Positions 1 through 7,083 of a stretch of 40,004 nucleotides of DNA are shown one piece after another; position 1 is the first letter of the stretch, and the number at the start of each line of letters is the position of its first letter. The notes under the pieces are model-generated. The model made no database searches. It worked only from the letters and a program-made list of their open reading frames with translations, and was not told the origin of the DNA. The stretch is from Nostoc sp. 'Peltigera membranacea cyanobiont' 210A (GTDB lineage Bacteria; Cyanobacteriota; Cyanobacteriia; Cyanobacteriales; Nostocaceae): NCBI RefSeq assembly GCF_002246015.1, contig NZ_NOLJ01000008.1, forward strand, positions 294,213 to 334,216. Reading direction: 5' to 3'. Position numbers and translations under genes: made by a program.

Positions 1-542
1 TCATTTCCCTCTACTCTCTCCTGCGGCATCAAGGCCAGCTTGGCATTACGAAACCGCAGGTAGTCCAAATCGGTTTTAATTGCACTGCTTCCACTTGACG
101 ACGCGATGGTAGTGGAAACCCAACGCCCTTGGTCATCCTGGTCAATGTAAATATCTGGGTTGACTAAGGTTACATCTAGCTTTAAATGGCGATTAAAAAT
201 TAGTTGTAGCAGATCAAAGCCCACCTCTACAGATTCGACTGTAGCCCGGTCTGCATCTGTGGGTGTGGCTGGGATAGCTGAAGCCCCAAACTGTACTCCT
301 GTCAACGAAAATTGTGTGACTCTTCCCAGTTTTACCGGACGGTTGAGTGTAGTAGTTAGACTTTGTTGTGCCAACGGCGTTAACTCTGTTTGGACAAAAG
401 TCCACAACCGCCAAATACCAACGATAACTCCTAACAGCAAAAGTCCACTCAAGGCAATGCTACCCCGGCTCAACACCAGCAACCACAAACGTTTGCGGAT
501 AGGGGAGGGGGAATGAATATCTTGGTTGGTAGATTTAATCAT
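1..542 (-). CDS. tamB: TamB-family (DUF490) translocation/assembly protein, N-terminal part
   Basis: This reading frame starts at the ATG complementary to 540-542 and stays open to the left edge, so only about 180 N-terminal residues are present. After a short cytoplasmic head (MIKSTNQDIHSPSPIRKRLW) there is one strong membrane segment at about residues 22-47 (LVLSRGSIALSGLLLLGVIV). Next comes VQTELTPL, then LNRPVKLGRV, FSLTGVQFGASAIPATPTD, and DVTLVNPDIYIDQDDQGRW. This AsmA/DUF490-like pattern, a membrane anchor followed by beta-helix strands, is what I know from cyanobacterial TamB homologues. Those proteins are very long and span the periplasm, helping to move lipid or outer-membrane proteins. 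The function is inferred from the family, and the C-terminal domain cannot be checked here. The gene is transcribed away from the integrase and shares no operon with anything in the window. Confidence 0.8.
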   Translation of the reverse strand, partial: MIKSTNQDIHSPSPIRKRLWLLVLSRGSIALSGLLLLGVIVGIWRLWTFVQTELTPLAQQSLTTTLNRPVKLGRVTQFSLTGVQFGASAIPATPTDADRATVESVEVGFDLLQLIFNRHLKLDVTLVNPDIYIDQDDQGRWVSTTIASSSGSSAIKTDLDYLRFRNAKLALMPQERVEGN

Positions 543-901
543 TTGCTTTCACTGTATTTATTGCCGGATGTCGCTGGCACACACAAGCATTAACTGGCAC
601 ATTGGTTCAGTATGCCATTTCCAGGATACGCCAACTAAACCCAAGACCCCATTGGTTGAGTTACGGTATTTTCTCGATCCAATACTTATGCTTAATAATA
701 TTGGCGTTTTCAGGAAAATCTGAATAGAGTGAAAATTATTCCTGTGACTTTCCTTGAGGCACAATCTCGAACTTTAATATGAATAAACCTTAAAAAGGAC
801 AGATGATTACACCAAGGCGTCAAATGATACTCATAAGGTATTCTAGTATTTAAGCAGTTATTCAAAAACTGAAATAATAGAAATTACTATAGAATTACTA
901 G
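543..901. other. Intergenic region between tamB and integrase
   Basis: A 359-bp AT-rich gap between two divergent genes. The short open frames on both strands look non-coding: their composition is irregular and I see no motif. The stretch must hold the promoters of the TamB gene (leftward) and the integrase (rightward), but I cannot fix -10/-35 boxes. No tRNA was seen that could serve as an integration target. Confidence 0.5.
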
Positions 902-2185
902 ATGTACTCAAAACGTCCAAATACTAAGGGTTCTAGCCGATTAGCCGATGTAAACGTAGGAACTGACAAAGGTTCTCTCCGGCTTCAGTTCAGTACTAGG
1001 GTGAGTCAGGAGTTCTACGGCAAACGTCAAGCATATAAAGGATTAGGTAGAAGTGATACCCCAGAGAACAAGCAATGGGCTGATGGTATAGCTAGGCGGA
1101 TACAAGCTGATATCGACCATCCAGACGGAGGATTATTCGATCCTACCCTAGCTAAGTATTTGGATATCAAGCCGATGTTAGCCACTGTTACTCAGTTACC
1201 GACTGCGAGAGCATTGCCTACATTGGGAGAGTTGTGGAGTAAATATATCGCTTGGAAACTGCAAACACAACAAATTGCTGAGTCAACACATAGGACACTA
1301 TACCAAACTACTTACACTACATTGCTAACACCTTTTTTGGAACAAGAGTTTGGAGAAGAGACGGCAAGTTTAATTATTAATACTTTGAATGCAAAAAAAA
1401 CTGGTAAGCACTTAATAAAAACTTTGTACGGTGCCTTGTCTTCTCTTTCCTTGTGGGCAATTAACAATAACTTAGGAATAAACCGAGATTATTTTAACGA
1501 GATTAAAGAATCTTATCGACTGCCTAAAAAATCACAACAGTTACAAGAGGAAGAAGATTATAAAGCTTATACACTGGAAGAGAGAGATATAATTATCAAT
1601 GCATTTTATGAATCAAATAAAAAACACGAAAGAGAAGTTGCGAATTTAATTGAATTTTTATTTCTTACTGGATGTAGACACGGAGAAGCATTCGCACTTA
1701 GATGGAAAGATATTAAATTTGATTCAGGATGGATAATTTTTGGTGAAAGTTATTCTTATTCATTGAAGAAAACTAAAACCACTAAAACAGAAGTAATTAG
1801 ATGGTTTAAAATGAAAGGTATGAATAGATTAATTAATCTATTAAAAACTTTGAAAGAAAAAACAGAAAATGATGATGAATTAGTTTTTAGTAACAAAGGC
1901 AAATACTATGACTCACCTAAGATTAGAGTAGCTTGGAACCACAATAACCGTGTAAATGAGGACGGAAAGGCTTATAGTTATCCTGGGGTTGTTAGTAGAC
2001 TCGCTACTCAAGGATTAATACACGGTTATCTTAAACCCTACTCTACTAGACATACTTTTATTAGTATTCAAGCTAACAATGGTGCTGATTTGGGATTATT
2101 AGCTGATAGTTGTGGTAACAGTGTAGACACTCTTATTAAGCATTATTTGCAACCAGATAAAGAAAGAGTATTGAAAGATATTTAA
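902..2185 (+). CDS. Tyrosine recombinase / phage-type integrase
   Basis: A 427-residue site-specific recombinase of the lambda-integrase family, which cuts and rejoins DNA at attachment sites through a tyrosine. The N-terminal ~190 residues look like an arm/core-binding region (SRLADVNVGTDKGSLRLQFS at the start, then TLGELWSKYIAWK). The catalytic domain runs from about residue 225 to the end. The first catalytic Arg is in LTGCRHGEAFALRWKDI, the second Arg in YSTRHTFIS, and the nucleophile Tyr is in IKHYLQPDKERV near the C-terminus. The usual first His of the HxxR box is a Tyr here (YSTR), which occurs in some family members. The gene ends in a strong hairpin terminator. It lies beside a convergent ParA gene, and a second integrase fragment lies downstream at 3568, which suggests an integrated element. 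Whether it is active, and its attachment site, cannot be seen. Confidence 0.9.
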   Translation: MYSKRPNTKGSSRLADVNVGTDKGSLRLQFSTRVSQEFYGKRQAYKGLGRSDTPENKQWADGIARRIQADIDHPDGGLFDPTLAKYLDIKPMLATVTQLPTARALPTLGELWSKYIAWKLQTQQIAESTHRTLYQTTYTTLLTPFLEQEFGEETASLIINTLNAKKTGKHLIKTLYGALSSLSLWAINNNLGINRDYFNEIKESYRLPKKSQQLQEEEDYKAYTLEERDIIINAFYESNKKHEREVANLIEFLFLTGCRHGEAFALRWKDIKFDSGWIIFGESYSYSLKKTKTTKTEVIRWFKMKGMNRLINLLKTLKEKTENDDELVFSNKGKYYDSPKIRVAWNHNNRVNEDGKAYSYPGVVSRLATQGLIHGYLKPYSTRHTFISIQANNGADLGLLADSCGNSVDTLIKHYLQPDKERVLKDI

Positions 2186-2283
2186 TAACAAAAAAATAAA
2201 TAGGTTAATATATATCGGTCTTCCCAGATTTCTCTAAGTAATACTCCAATAAATTTAGAGGTAGAGACATATATCAAGACTAA

Positions 2284-2320
2284 ATAAAACCCCACACAAC
2301 AGTAAAAGGTGGGGTTTTAT
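2284..2320 (+). terminator. Bidirectional intrinsic terminator
   Basis: AAAACCCCAC at 2286-2295 pairs with GTGGGGTTTT at 2309-2318, extended by two A-T pairs to a 12-bp stem with a 13-nt loop. Because the stem starts with A's and ends with T's, it can end transcription of both the integrase (+) and the convergent ParA gene (-). Confidence 0.85.
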
Positions 2321-2454
2321 ATTAATAATTTCACTTGAATTATTCGCAATATAACTCTTTATTATTCAATAAATTTTCAAACAATGCAATTCTTTCATCG
2401 CTCCTTGGTAACTACGCTAAACACAGCTATGTTTAAAAGCAGAACTTATTAAAG

Positions 2455-3516
2455 TTAAAATTTTTCAATTATAAAGTTAGCCAATTTGTCATACTCTTTA
2501 TCCATGTTTTCCATTAAAGTAATTTGATTTGGTGCCCATTTACCACGACCAATACTAGCCCGTGTTGGGTCTGCTTCTGGTAAATACTTAATAGGGATAT
2601 TTTGAACAATACTATCAGGTGCCATAACGTTTAAATCTTCAATACTTGCAACTGGTTCTTGGTCAACAAAATCTGGAACGGCAGAATAAGCTTTAATCTC
2701 TTGAAGCCTTGGTATCAATTTCTTATTAATAGACTCTTGAACTTTCACAAACTGAGCTTGATCAGCACCTATTTTGGAGGCAATAGTAGAACCGGATTGT
2801 TTCCTAGTATCAAAACCATTAAAAATCCAACCACCAAATTTAGGTTGTCCTTTTTCGGGAATTATCTGGTCATAAGAGTTTGATTGAAGATAGCGAGATT
2901 TGCCTTGTTCCCAGTCTTCTATAAATCGAGGAAGAACTTGCCCAATTAAACCAACACAATATGCAGAGAATAAGTCAGGTGTACATGGAACTAAAAAATA
3001 ATCTGAGGAGTATAGAGCAGCTCTAACAAGACTATTAAAAGATGGAGGTAAATCTATTAATGCAAAATCATATTGCTTATTAAATTCTATTTCTACTGCA
3101 TTAATAAGACTTGATGGCATTAGGAATCGATATAAACCAGCTCCTCCAATAACATCAGTTCCAACATTAAGAATATCAGAAAAATTATTCAGCCAGAAAT
3201 CACCAGGTACAATATCTAGATTGGCATTTTTCTTATGCTTGACACTAGCAATATAGGGTTTGCCTGAAGCACTTTGTTGAATATATGGAAGAGCAAAAGC
3301 ACGAATAGTTTTACCATAAGGTAGCTCCCTTGAGCTTTCCAGATAAGTTGAAAACTCTGTATCTCCTAATGCTGCAATAGATAGGTTACATTGAGGATCG
3401 AAGTCAATAAGTAGCACTTTTTTACCTAAATGTGCTAGTGATGTCCCCAAATTCCAAATTGTGGTTGTTTTCCCAACACCGCCTTTGTTGTTAAACAATG
3501 CAATTACTTTTACCAT
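2455..3516 (-). CDS. ParA-family partition ATPase
   Basis: A 353-residue ParA/MinD-type P-loop ATPase. The deviant Walker A box is at residues 10-18 (NKGGVGKTT, signature Lys 11 and catalytic Lys 16). The A' box follows at LLIDFDPQCNLS, and Walker B is DFALIDLPPS around residue 150. The protein is longer than chromosomal Soj-type ParA because of insertions and a C-terminal tail, as in cyanobacterial plasmid and element ParA proteins. Such ATPases bind DNA non-specifically and position plasmids or other cargo with a ParB partner. No ParB gene is adjacent; the small helix-rich protein at 3944-4129 is the only nearby candidate partner, and that is inference. A good Shine-Dalgarno (AGGAAGGA) precedes the ATG at 3514-3516. 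The gene is convergent with the integrase and shares the terminator between them. Confidence 0.9.
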   Translation of the reverse strand: MVKVIALFNNKGGVGKTTTIWNLGTSLAHLGKKVLLIDFDPQCNLSIAALGDTEFSTYLESSRELPYGKTIRAFALPYIQQSASGKPYIASVKHKKNANLDIVPGDFWLNNFSDILNVGTDVIGGAGLYRFLMPSSLINAVEIEFNKQYDFALIDLPPSFNSLVRAALYSSDYFLVPCTPDLFSAYCVGLIGQVLPRFIEDWEQGKSRYLQSNSYDQIIPEKGQPKFGGWIFNGFDTRKQSGSTIASKIGADQAQFVKVQESINKKLIPRLQEIKAYSAVPDFVDQEPVASIEDLNVMAPDSIVQNIPIKYLPEADPTRASIGRGKWAPNQITLMENMDKEYDKLANFIIEKF

Positions 3517-3567
3517 AGATCCTTCCTTTTCCTAAGCCAGTAAAGAATTTGTCGTTGTTGAAACAGG

Positions 3568-3789
3568 ATGAAAATCAATGGGCACGAACGCACCAAAGTT
3601 TTAACCCAGTCAGAGATACAGCTAATCTTCAGTTACGGCTTAGACAATGATCGCAACGCAGAGCCTAACCGCGTAGCTTGCCTCTTAATACATTTGGCAT
3701 TGGGGGAAAGGGAAGGGCGATCACGCCTGGGGACGTATGCTGTTAGAACCTGTATATACGCCTGTTTTAACTTGGCTAAGTGCTGGTGA
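3568..3789 (+). pseudogene. Remnant of a second tyrosine integrase (N-terminal piece)
   Basis: The first ~28 codons (MKINGHERTKVLTQSEIQLI, then FSYGLDNDRN) match my memory of the N-terminus of a common cyanobacterial tyrosine recombinase family, whose members begin MKINGH..AK.LT..EI. and continue into an arginine-bearing RALFxxCL block. Here the match breaks off directly after DNDRN at about 3654 and runs into a short dispersed repeat (GCGTAGCTTGCC at 3671-3682), then into a tail with no recognisable domain. At 73 codons it is far too short for a recombinase, and no catalytic residues follow. I read it as a truncated, dead copy. The alternative, an unrelated small gene, is possible but less likely. 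Confidence 0.5.
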
Positions 3790-3844
3790 GAATGATATTT
3801 ACACTTATTTTTGGCAAAGATATTATTGTAAAACTATAAATTGA
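3689..3844 (+). pseudogene. Unidentified protein-like fragment
   Basis: In the frame one base later than the integrase remnant, codons from about 3689 to the TGA at 3842-3844 read as a plausible protein tail (GDHAWGRMLLEPVYTPVL, then TWLSAGENDIYTYFWQRYY). There is no start codon with a ribosome site. The composition, rich in W, Y and acidic residues, looks like real coding sequence rather than chance. I do not recognise the family. It may be the 3' end of a gene truncated by the same event that broke the integrase. Confidence 0.25.
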
Positions 3845-3875
3845 AGGCTAGAGTTAATTTTCTAACCCTAGCCTT
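3844..3875 (-). terminator. Hairpin, probable terminator of the small RHH-like gene
   Basis: AAGGCTAG-A-GTTA at 3844-3856 pairs with TAAC-C-CTAGCCTT at 3863-3875: 12 bp with one mismatch and a 6-nt loop. It lies 69 bp downstream of the leftward gene at 3944-4129. The T-run is weak on both strands. Confidence 0.5.
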
Positions 3876-3943
3876 AAATTTGTTATATATATTGCTTTTC
3901 AACTATCTGTAGTTTAGGCAGAGTCTCAAAAATAAAGCTCTAA

Positions 3944-4129
3944 TTACTGTTGCCTTCCTTTCTTTTCATCCAGTGCTTTTTGAACGGCATCTCTGCAAAA
4001 CTGCGCTGGATTATCCTGTTGCTGTATTTCTTCCTTCATTTCCTTGGTAGCTCTAAAAGTAACATTTTCAGTTAATTCTTTACTCGGTGGATTGTCAAAG
4101 TTTTGAGGATTACCCTTACGGTTAGGCAT
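3944..4129 (-). CDS. Small ribbon-helix-helix-like protein
   Basis: A 61-residue protein when started at the ATG complementary to 4127-4129 (MPNRKGNPQNFDNPPSKEL). A longer frame could begin at a TTG at 4163-4165, but its extra residues look like leader. After a polar head comes a short strand (ENVTFRATKEM) and two predicted helices (KEEIQQQ..., AQFCRDAVQKALDEKKG). This strand-helix-helix order and size fit a ribbon-helix-helix repressor, antitoxin or partition accessory protein. The family is inferred from shape only. A perfect 11-bp inverted repeat lies 57 bp upstream, between this gene and the divergent SAP gene, as expected for an autoregulator. With the ParA gene nearby it could be a small centromere-binding partner. 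Confidence 0.55.
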   Translation of the reverse strand: MPNRKGNPQNFDNPPSKELTENVTFRATKEMKEEIQQQDNPAQFCRDAVQKALDEKKGRQQ

Positions 4130-4186
4130 TGTTGAGAGATGTAAATATAGCTTGTTTCGGCGCAAGCATCGAAATACAGTTTTAAT

Positions 4187-4226
4187 TCGGTAGGTAATTC
4201 ACCCTGAGAAAGTTGTTACCTACCGA
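4187..4226. promoter_or_regulatory. 11-bp inverted repeat in a divergent promoter region
   Basis: TCGGTAGGTAA (4187-4197) is mirrored exactly by TTACCTACCGA (4216-4226) with 18 nt between. It sits between the starts of the leftward RHH-like gene and the rightward SAP gene. It is either an operator or a hairpin at the head of a transcript. There is no T-run, which argues against a terminator. Binding by the RHH-like protein is inferred. Confidence 0.5.
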
Positions 4227-4252
4227 TACCACTTTTAAGGAATGGTTACTCT

Positions 4253-4630
4253 ATGTTTACACGATCGGAACTTGAAAGCAAAACTATTCAGGAGCTACGA
4301 GACTTATGCAGAAGATACGGCTTAAAGCCTACTGGGAACTCAGGTTACAAGAATAGTTACATTGTAAGCTTGATGTCATTCCCAGCGATCGCACTTAAAC
4401 AGATGGAAGACGGTAGAGGAATAAAAAGGTTAAGTTTTGAAGCATTCCAGAATATTGGCGCAGCATTAGATCAGATGAATGATCCGACTGATGAACAAGC
4501 AGCACTTATCAAGCTAACGATGGAAGAGAGAAGATTACGTGCGCCGCTATCCTGGGAACAGCAAAAGCTACTTAACCTCTACATAGCAAAACAGAAACTA
4601 GAAGAAGTCATGTATTTATTAGGTGAGTAA
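4253..4630 (+). CDS. SAP-domain protein
   Basis: A 125-residue protein with an N-terminal SAP-like helix-extended-loop-helix DNA-binding motif at about residues 4-43 (RSELESKTIQELRDLCRRYG, then LKPTGNSGYKNSYIVSL). The rest is helical (FEAFQNIGAALDQMND, then LTMEERRLRAPLSWEQQKLL). SAP motifs bind AT-rich DNA. In cyanobacteria, small SAP proteins occur on plasmids and integrated elements, but I know of no assigned role. It is preceded by the inverted repeat at 4187-4226 and followed by a perfect palindromic terminator, so it is probably a single-gene transcript. It may be the last gene of the accessory patch. The domain call is by motif; the function is unknown. Confidence 0.7.
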   Translation: MFTRSELESKTIQELRDLCRRYGLKPTGNSGYKNSYIVSLMSFPAIALKQMEDGRGIKRLSFEAFQNIGAALDQMNDPTDEQAALIKLTMEERRLRAPLSWEQQKLLNLYIAKQKLEEVMYLLGE

Positions 4631-4658
4631 GTAGCTTAAAAATTTCAGATTAATAACT

Positions 4659-4685
4659 AAAGACTCTATATAGAGTCTTTTTTGT
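4659..4685 (+). terminator. Intrinsic terminator after the SAP gene
   Basis: A perfect 22-bp palindrome at 4659-4680 (AAAGACTCTAT mirrored by ATAGAGTCTTT), ending in a run of T's. Confidence 0.85.
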
Positions 4686-4957
4686 TTGTTTGTGACGAAA
4701 GTTCTTAGAGTAATAGTCTAAGAAGTACGGGGTAACTGATATATATTAGGATATTTATGTTTATAGTCTTTTCTGAGGTGAGAGATATGTGAGCATATAT
4801 TGAGCATCGATATTTAGTAATTATTTATACCTAAAATAGAAAATTACTAGATAGATCAAATTACCAAAAATAGTAGTTCAAATGTACTAAAAAGGTTAAA
4901 TACTAGAAAATTAATAGAAGATAGAAAAATACAACCTAAAAGTATTGGTTTAACGTT
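4686..4957. other. AT-rich non-coding stretch
   Basis: Nothing gene-like between the SAP terminator and the DUF3110 gene. It carries AATTACTAGAT at 4842-4852, also found at 893-903 over the start of the integrase, and must contain the DUF3110 promoter. It may include the right edge of the accessory patch. Confidence 0.4.
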
Positions 4958-5404
4958 ATGATTACGCCTATGCGTGTTTTTGTGTTAATTTTTAACGCTC
5001 GAACGGAAAATGAGGGGATTCACACCATTAGGGAAGGCGATGCCGAAGGCGGCAAGCTACGCAATAAAATTCTGATGTTCGAGTCAGAAGACGATGCGAC
5101 ACGCTTTGCCCTGATGTTAGAAGCTCAGGATTTCCCCGCACCCACACCGGAGCCGATGGATGCTGAAGAAATCAAGGAATTTTGCGAAAGTGCTGGATAT
5201 GAATGGGAAATCATCCCAGAAAACAGCAATTTAGTTGTAACTCCTCCAGAACTTAACGTCGAAAAAACCGACTGGCAAGTAGACGCCCAGAAGGAGGATA
5301 CTGTTGAAGACACTTTCCCTCTCAATCAACAGCCACTAGAAGAACCAGAATTGTCTGATTCTGAATTAGAGAAGATGCGTCGTAAATTGGAAGGATTGTT
5401 GTAA
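4958..5404 (+). CDS. DUF3110 domain protein
   Basis: A 148-residue cyanobacterial protein of unknown function. Residues 5-75 carry the DUF3110 hallmark (MRVFVLIFNARTENEGIHTI, later ILMFESEDDATRFALMLEAQ and FPAPTPEPMDAEEIKEFC). The C-terminal half is acidic and probably disordered, with a short final helix (DSELEKMRRKLEGLL). Homologues I remember start at the second Met (MRVF, 4970), which may be the real start; neither ATG has a clear Shine-Dalgarno. The family sequence GD-RNKI is interrupted here by about six extra residues (AEGGKL), encoded by a short dispersed repeat that kept the frame. The gene ends just before the heptamer tract in front of murQ. It is common across cyanobacteria and plant plastid lineages, with no assigned biochemistry that I know. 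Confidence 0.8.
   Translation: MITPMRVFVLIFNARTENEGIHTIREGDAEGGKLRNKILMFESEDDATRFALMLEAQDFPAPTPEPMDAEEIKEFCESAGYEWEIIPENSNLVVTPPELNVEKTDWQVDAQKEDTVEDTFPLNQQPLEEPELSDSELEKMRRKLEGLL
5031..5063 (+). repeat. Short dispersed repeat read in frame inside the DUF3110 gene
   Basis: The segment GGCGATGCCGAAGGCGGCAA followed by GCTACGC resembles the small GC-rich repeats scattered in Nostoc-type genomes. GGCAAGCTACGC (5051-5062) also occurs reversed at 3671-3682 (GCGTAGCTTGCC) in the broken integrase. It adds about six codons to the protein. Confidence 0.55.
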
Positions 5405-5407
5405 TGA

Positions 5408-5549
5408 GTCATTAGTCATTAGTCATTAGTCATTAGTCACTTGTACTGAGCGTAGTCGAAGTATTGGTCATTGGTCACTGGTCGCTAACTGACAAATGAC
5501 AAATGACAACGGACAAATGACAAAGGACGAATGATAAATGACAAATTTG
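5408..5549 (+). repeat. Heptamer repeat tract (STRR type) in the murQ leader
   Basis: Four tandem GTCATTA units (5408-5435) and a degenerate GTCACTT are followed by TGAGCGTAGTCGAAGTA, itself a dispersed motif. Next come GGTCATT/GGTCACT variants, then a run of GACAAAT-like heptamers up to the murQ start. The two halves are complementary (GTCATT against AATGAC) and can fold back on each other. Confidence 0.85.
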
Positions 5550-6464
5550 CAAGAACGCGGGCATCTTTTAACTGAGCTGGTAAATCCTAACAGTCTGAAC
5601 TTAGACCAGCTCAGTTCTCTGGAATTGGTGGAGTTGTTTAATGACGAAGACCAAAAGGCTGTCGCAGCAGTTGCAGCAGCGAAAATTCAGTTGGCAGAGG
5701 CAATTGAGCGCACCGCAGAGCGTTTGCGCCACGGAGGGCGCTTATTTTATATTGGTGCAGGTACAAGTGGCAGGTTAGGGGTGTTAGATGCTGCTGAGTG
5801 TCCACCTACTTTTTGTACACCCCCAGAGTTGGTACAGGGGATTATTGCTGGTGGTGCTGGCGCACTAGTACGTAGTTCTGAAGATTTAGAAGACAGCATT
5901 GAAGATGGCGAGGCTGCGATCGCAGGGCGGCACATTACCCAATTAGATGTCGTAGTTGGTATTACCGCTGGTGGCACAACGCCTTATGTCCACGGTGCGC
6001 TTCATGCTGCTCGTCAGCGAGGAGCCACAACTATTTTTATCGCCTGTGTTCCTGCTGAACAAGTTAGCTTTGATGCCGATATTGACATTCGCCTATTGAC
6101 AGGGCCAGAAATAATCGCCGGTTCAACTCGCCTGAAAGCTGGTACAGCCACTAAATTAGCTTTAAATATCCTTTCTAGCGGCGTAATGGTTAAGCTAGGC
6201 AAAGTTTATGGCAATCGCATGGTGGATGTAGCAGTAACAAATCAAAAATTACGCGATCGCGCTTTGCGAATTTTGCAAGACCTCACAGGTTTAAGTCGGG
6301 AAACTGCTGGTTTTTTACTAGAACGTAGTGGTAAATGGGTTAAGCTGGCGCTATTGATGCACTGGACTGGTTTGGAAAAAGACGAAGGCGATCGTCTACT
6401 TTCAGAACACCAAAGTAATCTCAGGGCAGCTGTTGTCAGCTATCAAAACCAGAAGCAACCTTGA
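5538..6464 (+). CDS. murQ: N-acetylmuramic acid 6-phosphate etherase
   Basis: A 308-residue cytoplasmic enzyme that cleaves the lactyl ether of MurNAc-6-phosphate to give GlcNAc-6-phosphate and D-lactate, part of peptidoglycan recycling. It is one SIS domain with a helical C-terminus. Clear family signatures are GRLFYIGAGTSGRLGVLDAAE (residues ~68-88, including the catalytic Glu of DAAECPPTF), GITAGGTTPYVHGAL, and the C-terminal block AGTATKLALNILSSG with GNRMVDVAVTNQKL. Length is normal for MurQ. The ATG at 5538 is supported by the conserved MTNLQERGHLLTE start, but the codon itself lies within a heptamer repeat unit, and the only ribosome site is AAGGA (5523-5527) in the same repeats. No sugar kinase or transporter partner is next to it. 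It is followed by its own terminator. Confidence 0.95.
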   Translation: MTNLQERGHLLTELVNPNSLNLDQLSSLELVELFNDEDQKAVAAVAAAKIQLAEAIERTAERLRHGGRLFYIGAGTSGRLGVLDAAECPPTFCTPPELVQGIIAGGAGALVRSSEDLEDSIEDGEAAIAGRHITQLDVVVGITAGGTTPYVHGALHAARQRGATTIFIACVPAEQVSFDADIDIRLLTGPEIIAGSTRLKAGTATKLALNILSSGVMVKLGKVYGNRMVDVAVTNQKLRDRALRILQDLTGLSRETAGFLLERSGKWVKLALLMHWTGLEKDEGDRLLSEHQSNLRAAVVSYQNQKQP

Positions 6465-6495
6465 ATAAATTTTCTAAATAAATACTTTATAATCT

Positions 6496-6530
6496 GGCTG
6501 TTACTTGTTTTAGTAGCACGCCTTTTTTTT
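6496..6530 (+). terminator. Intrinsic terminator of murQ
   Basis: GGCTGTTACT (6496-6505) pairs with AGTAGCACGCC (6512-6522), with one bulged C and one G-U pair, followed by eight T's. Confidence 0.8.
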
Positions 6531-7083
6531 AAATAATATTCCTTAGAAAAGCTGCTATTAATTAACATAATTAAGAATAGTAAACTTAAATAAATATTTT
6601 TAGCCTGATATTTTAAATGTGAATAACTAAAGCAAGTCTATTTGGAGACTGCTAATCTTTTTTAAACAAAAATTCAGAATTTATACGGATAGGATTCAGT
6701 ATGAAAATTCTTAAAATGAGATATAATTACACCATGATATCGACTATGGCAACCTACTTTAGTCATAAATATTAGTAGAAAAGTAAACTCTGCCAACAAA
6801 GACTTTATGCTAGATAAATTATTTCCTAGCAATAGTTTTGCTATGTTAACATCTGCCTTGCTTTTAATAATCTTGATTTAGACTGCTATATACCATATCC
6901 ATTTGCACTGATTCACATATCTGCCAATCGCTATATAGCTAGAACACTGTGACAGAAGTGTTGCCTACCTTTAACAAGTGACTTCAGAAATTTGTCTGGT
7001 TAATTGAGATGGTAGGTGAATTGACACCTTGCTCTACTAGTATCGGTTTTTAATGGCTAGCTTTTTAATAAAAGGAACAAACT
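6531..7083. other. Long AT-rich leader region upstream of the pix cluster
   Basis: About 550 bp without a convincing gene. It probably holds the promoter and a long 5' leader for the pix operon. CCTACC at 6964-6969 and GGTAGG at 7011-7016 form a weak inverted pair with GTTAA/TTAAC inside. AAAGGAAC at 7073-7080 can serve as ribosome site for the ATG at 7084. I see no small RNA I can name. Confidence 0.4.

Noticed and set aside
160..516. Open frame on the plus strand
   Set aside because: It is antisense to the TamB-like gene, whose protein sequence is far more convincing.
526..764. Short open frames on both strands before the integrase
   Set aside because: No ribosome site, no motif, composition of non-coding DNA.
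5408..5540. Possible CRISPR-like array
   Set aside because: Units are 7 bp with no unique spacers; this is the heptamer (STRR) repeat class of heterocystous cyanobacteria.
6964..7016. CCTACC/GGTAGG inverted pair as a copy of the 4187-4226 operator
   Set aside because: Only six bases match on each side and spacing differs; too weak to claim a shared regulator.
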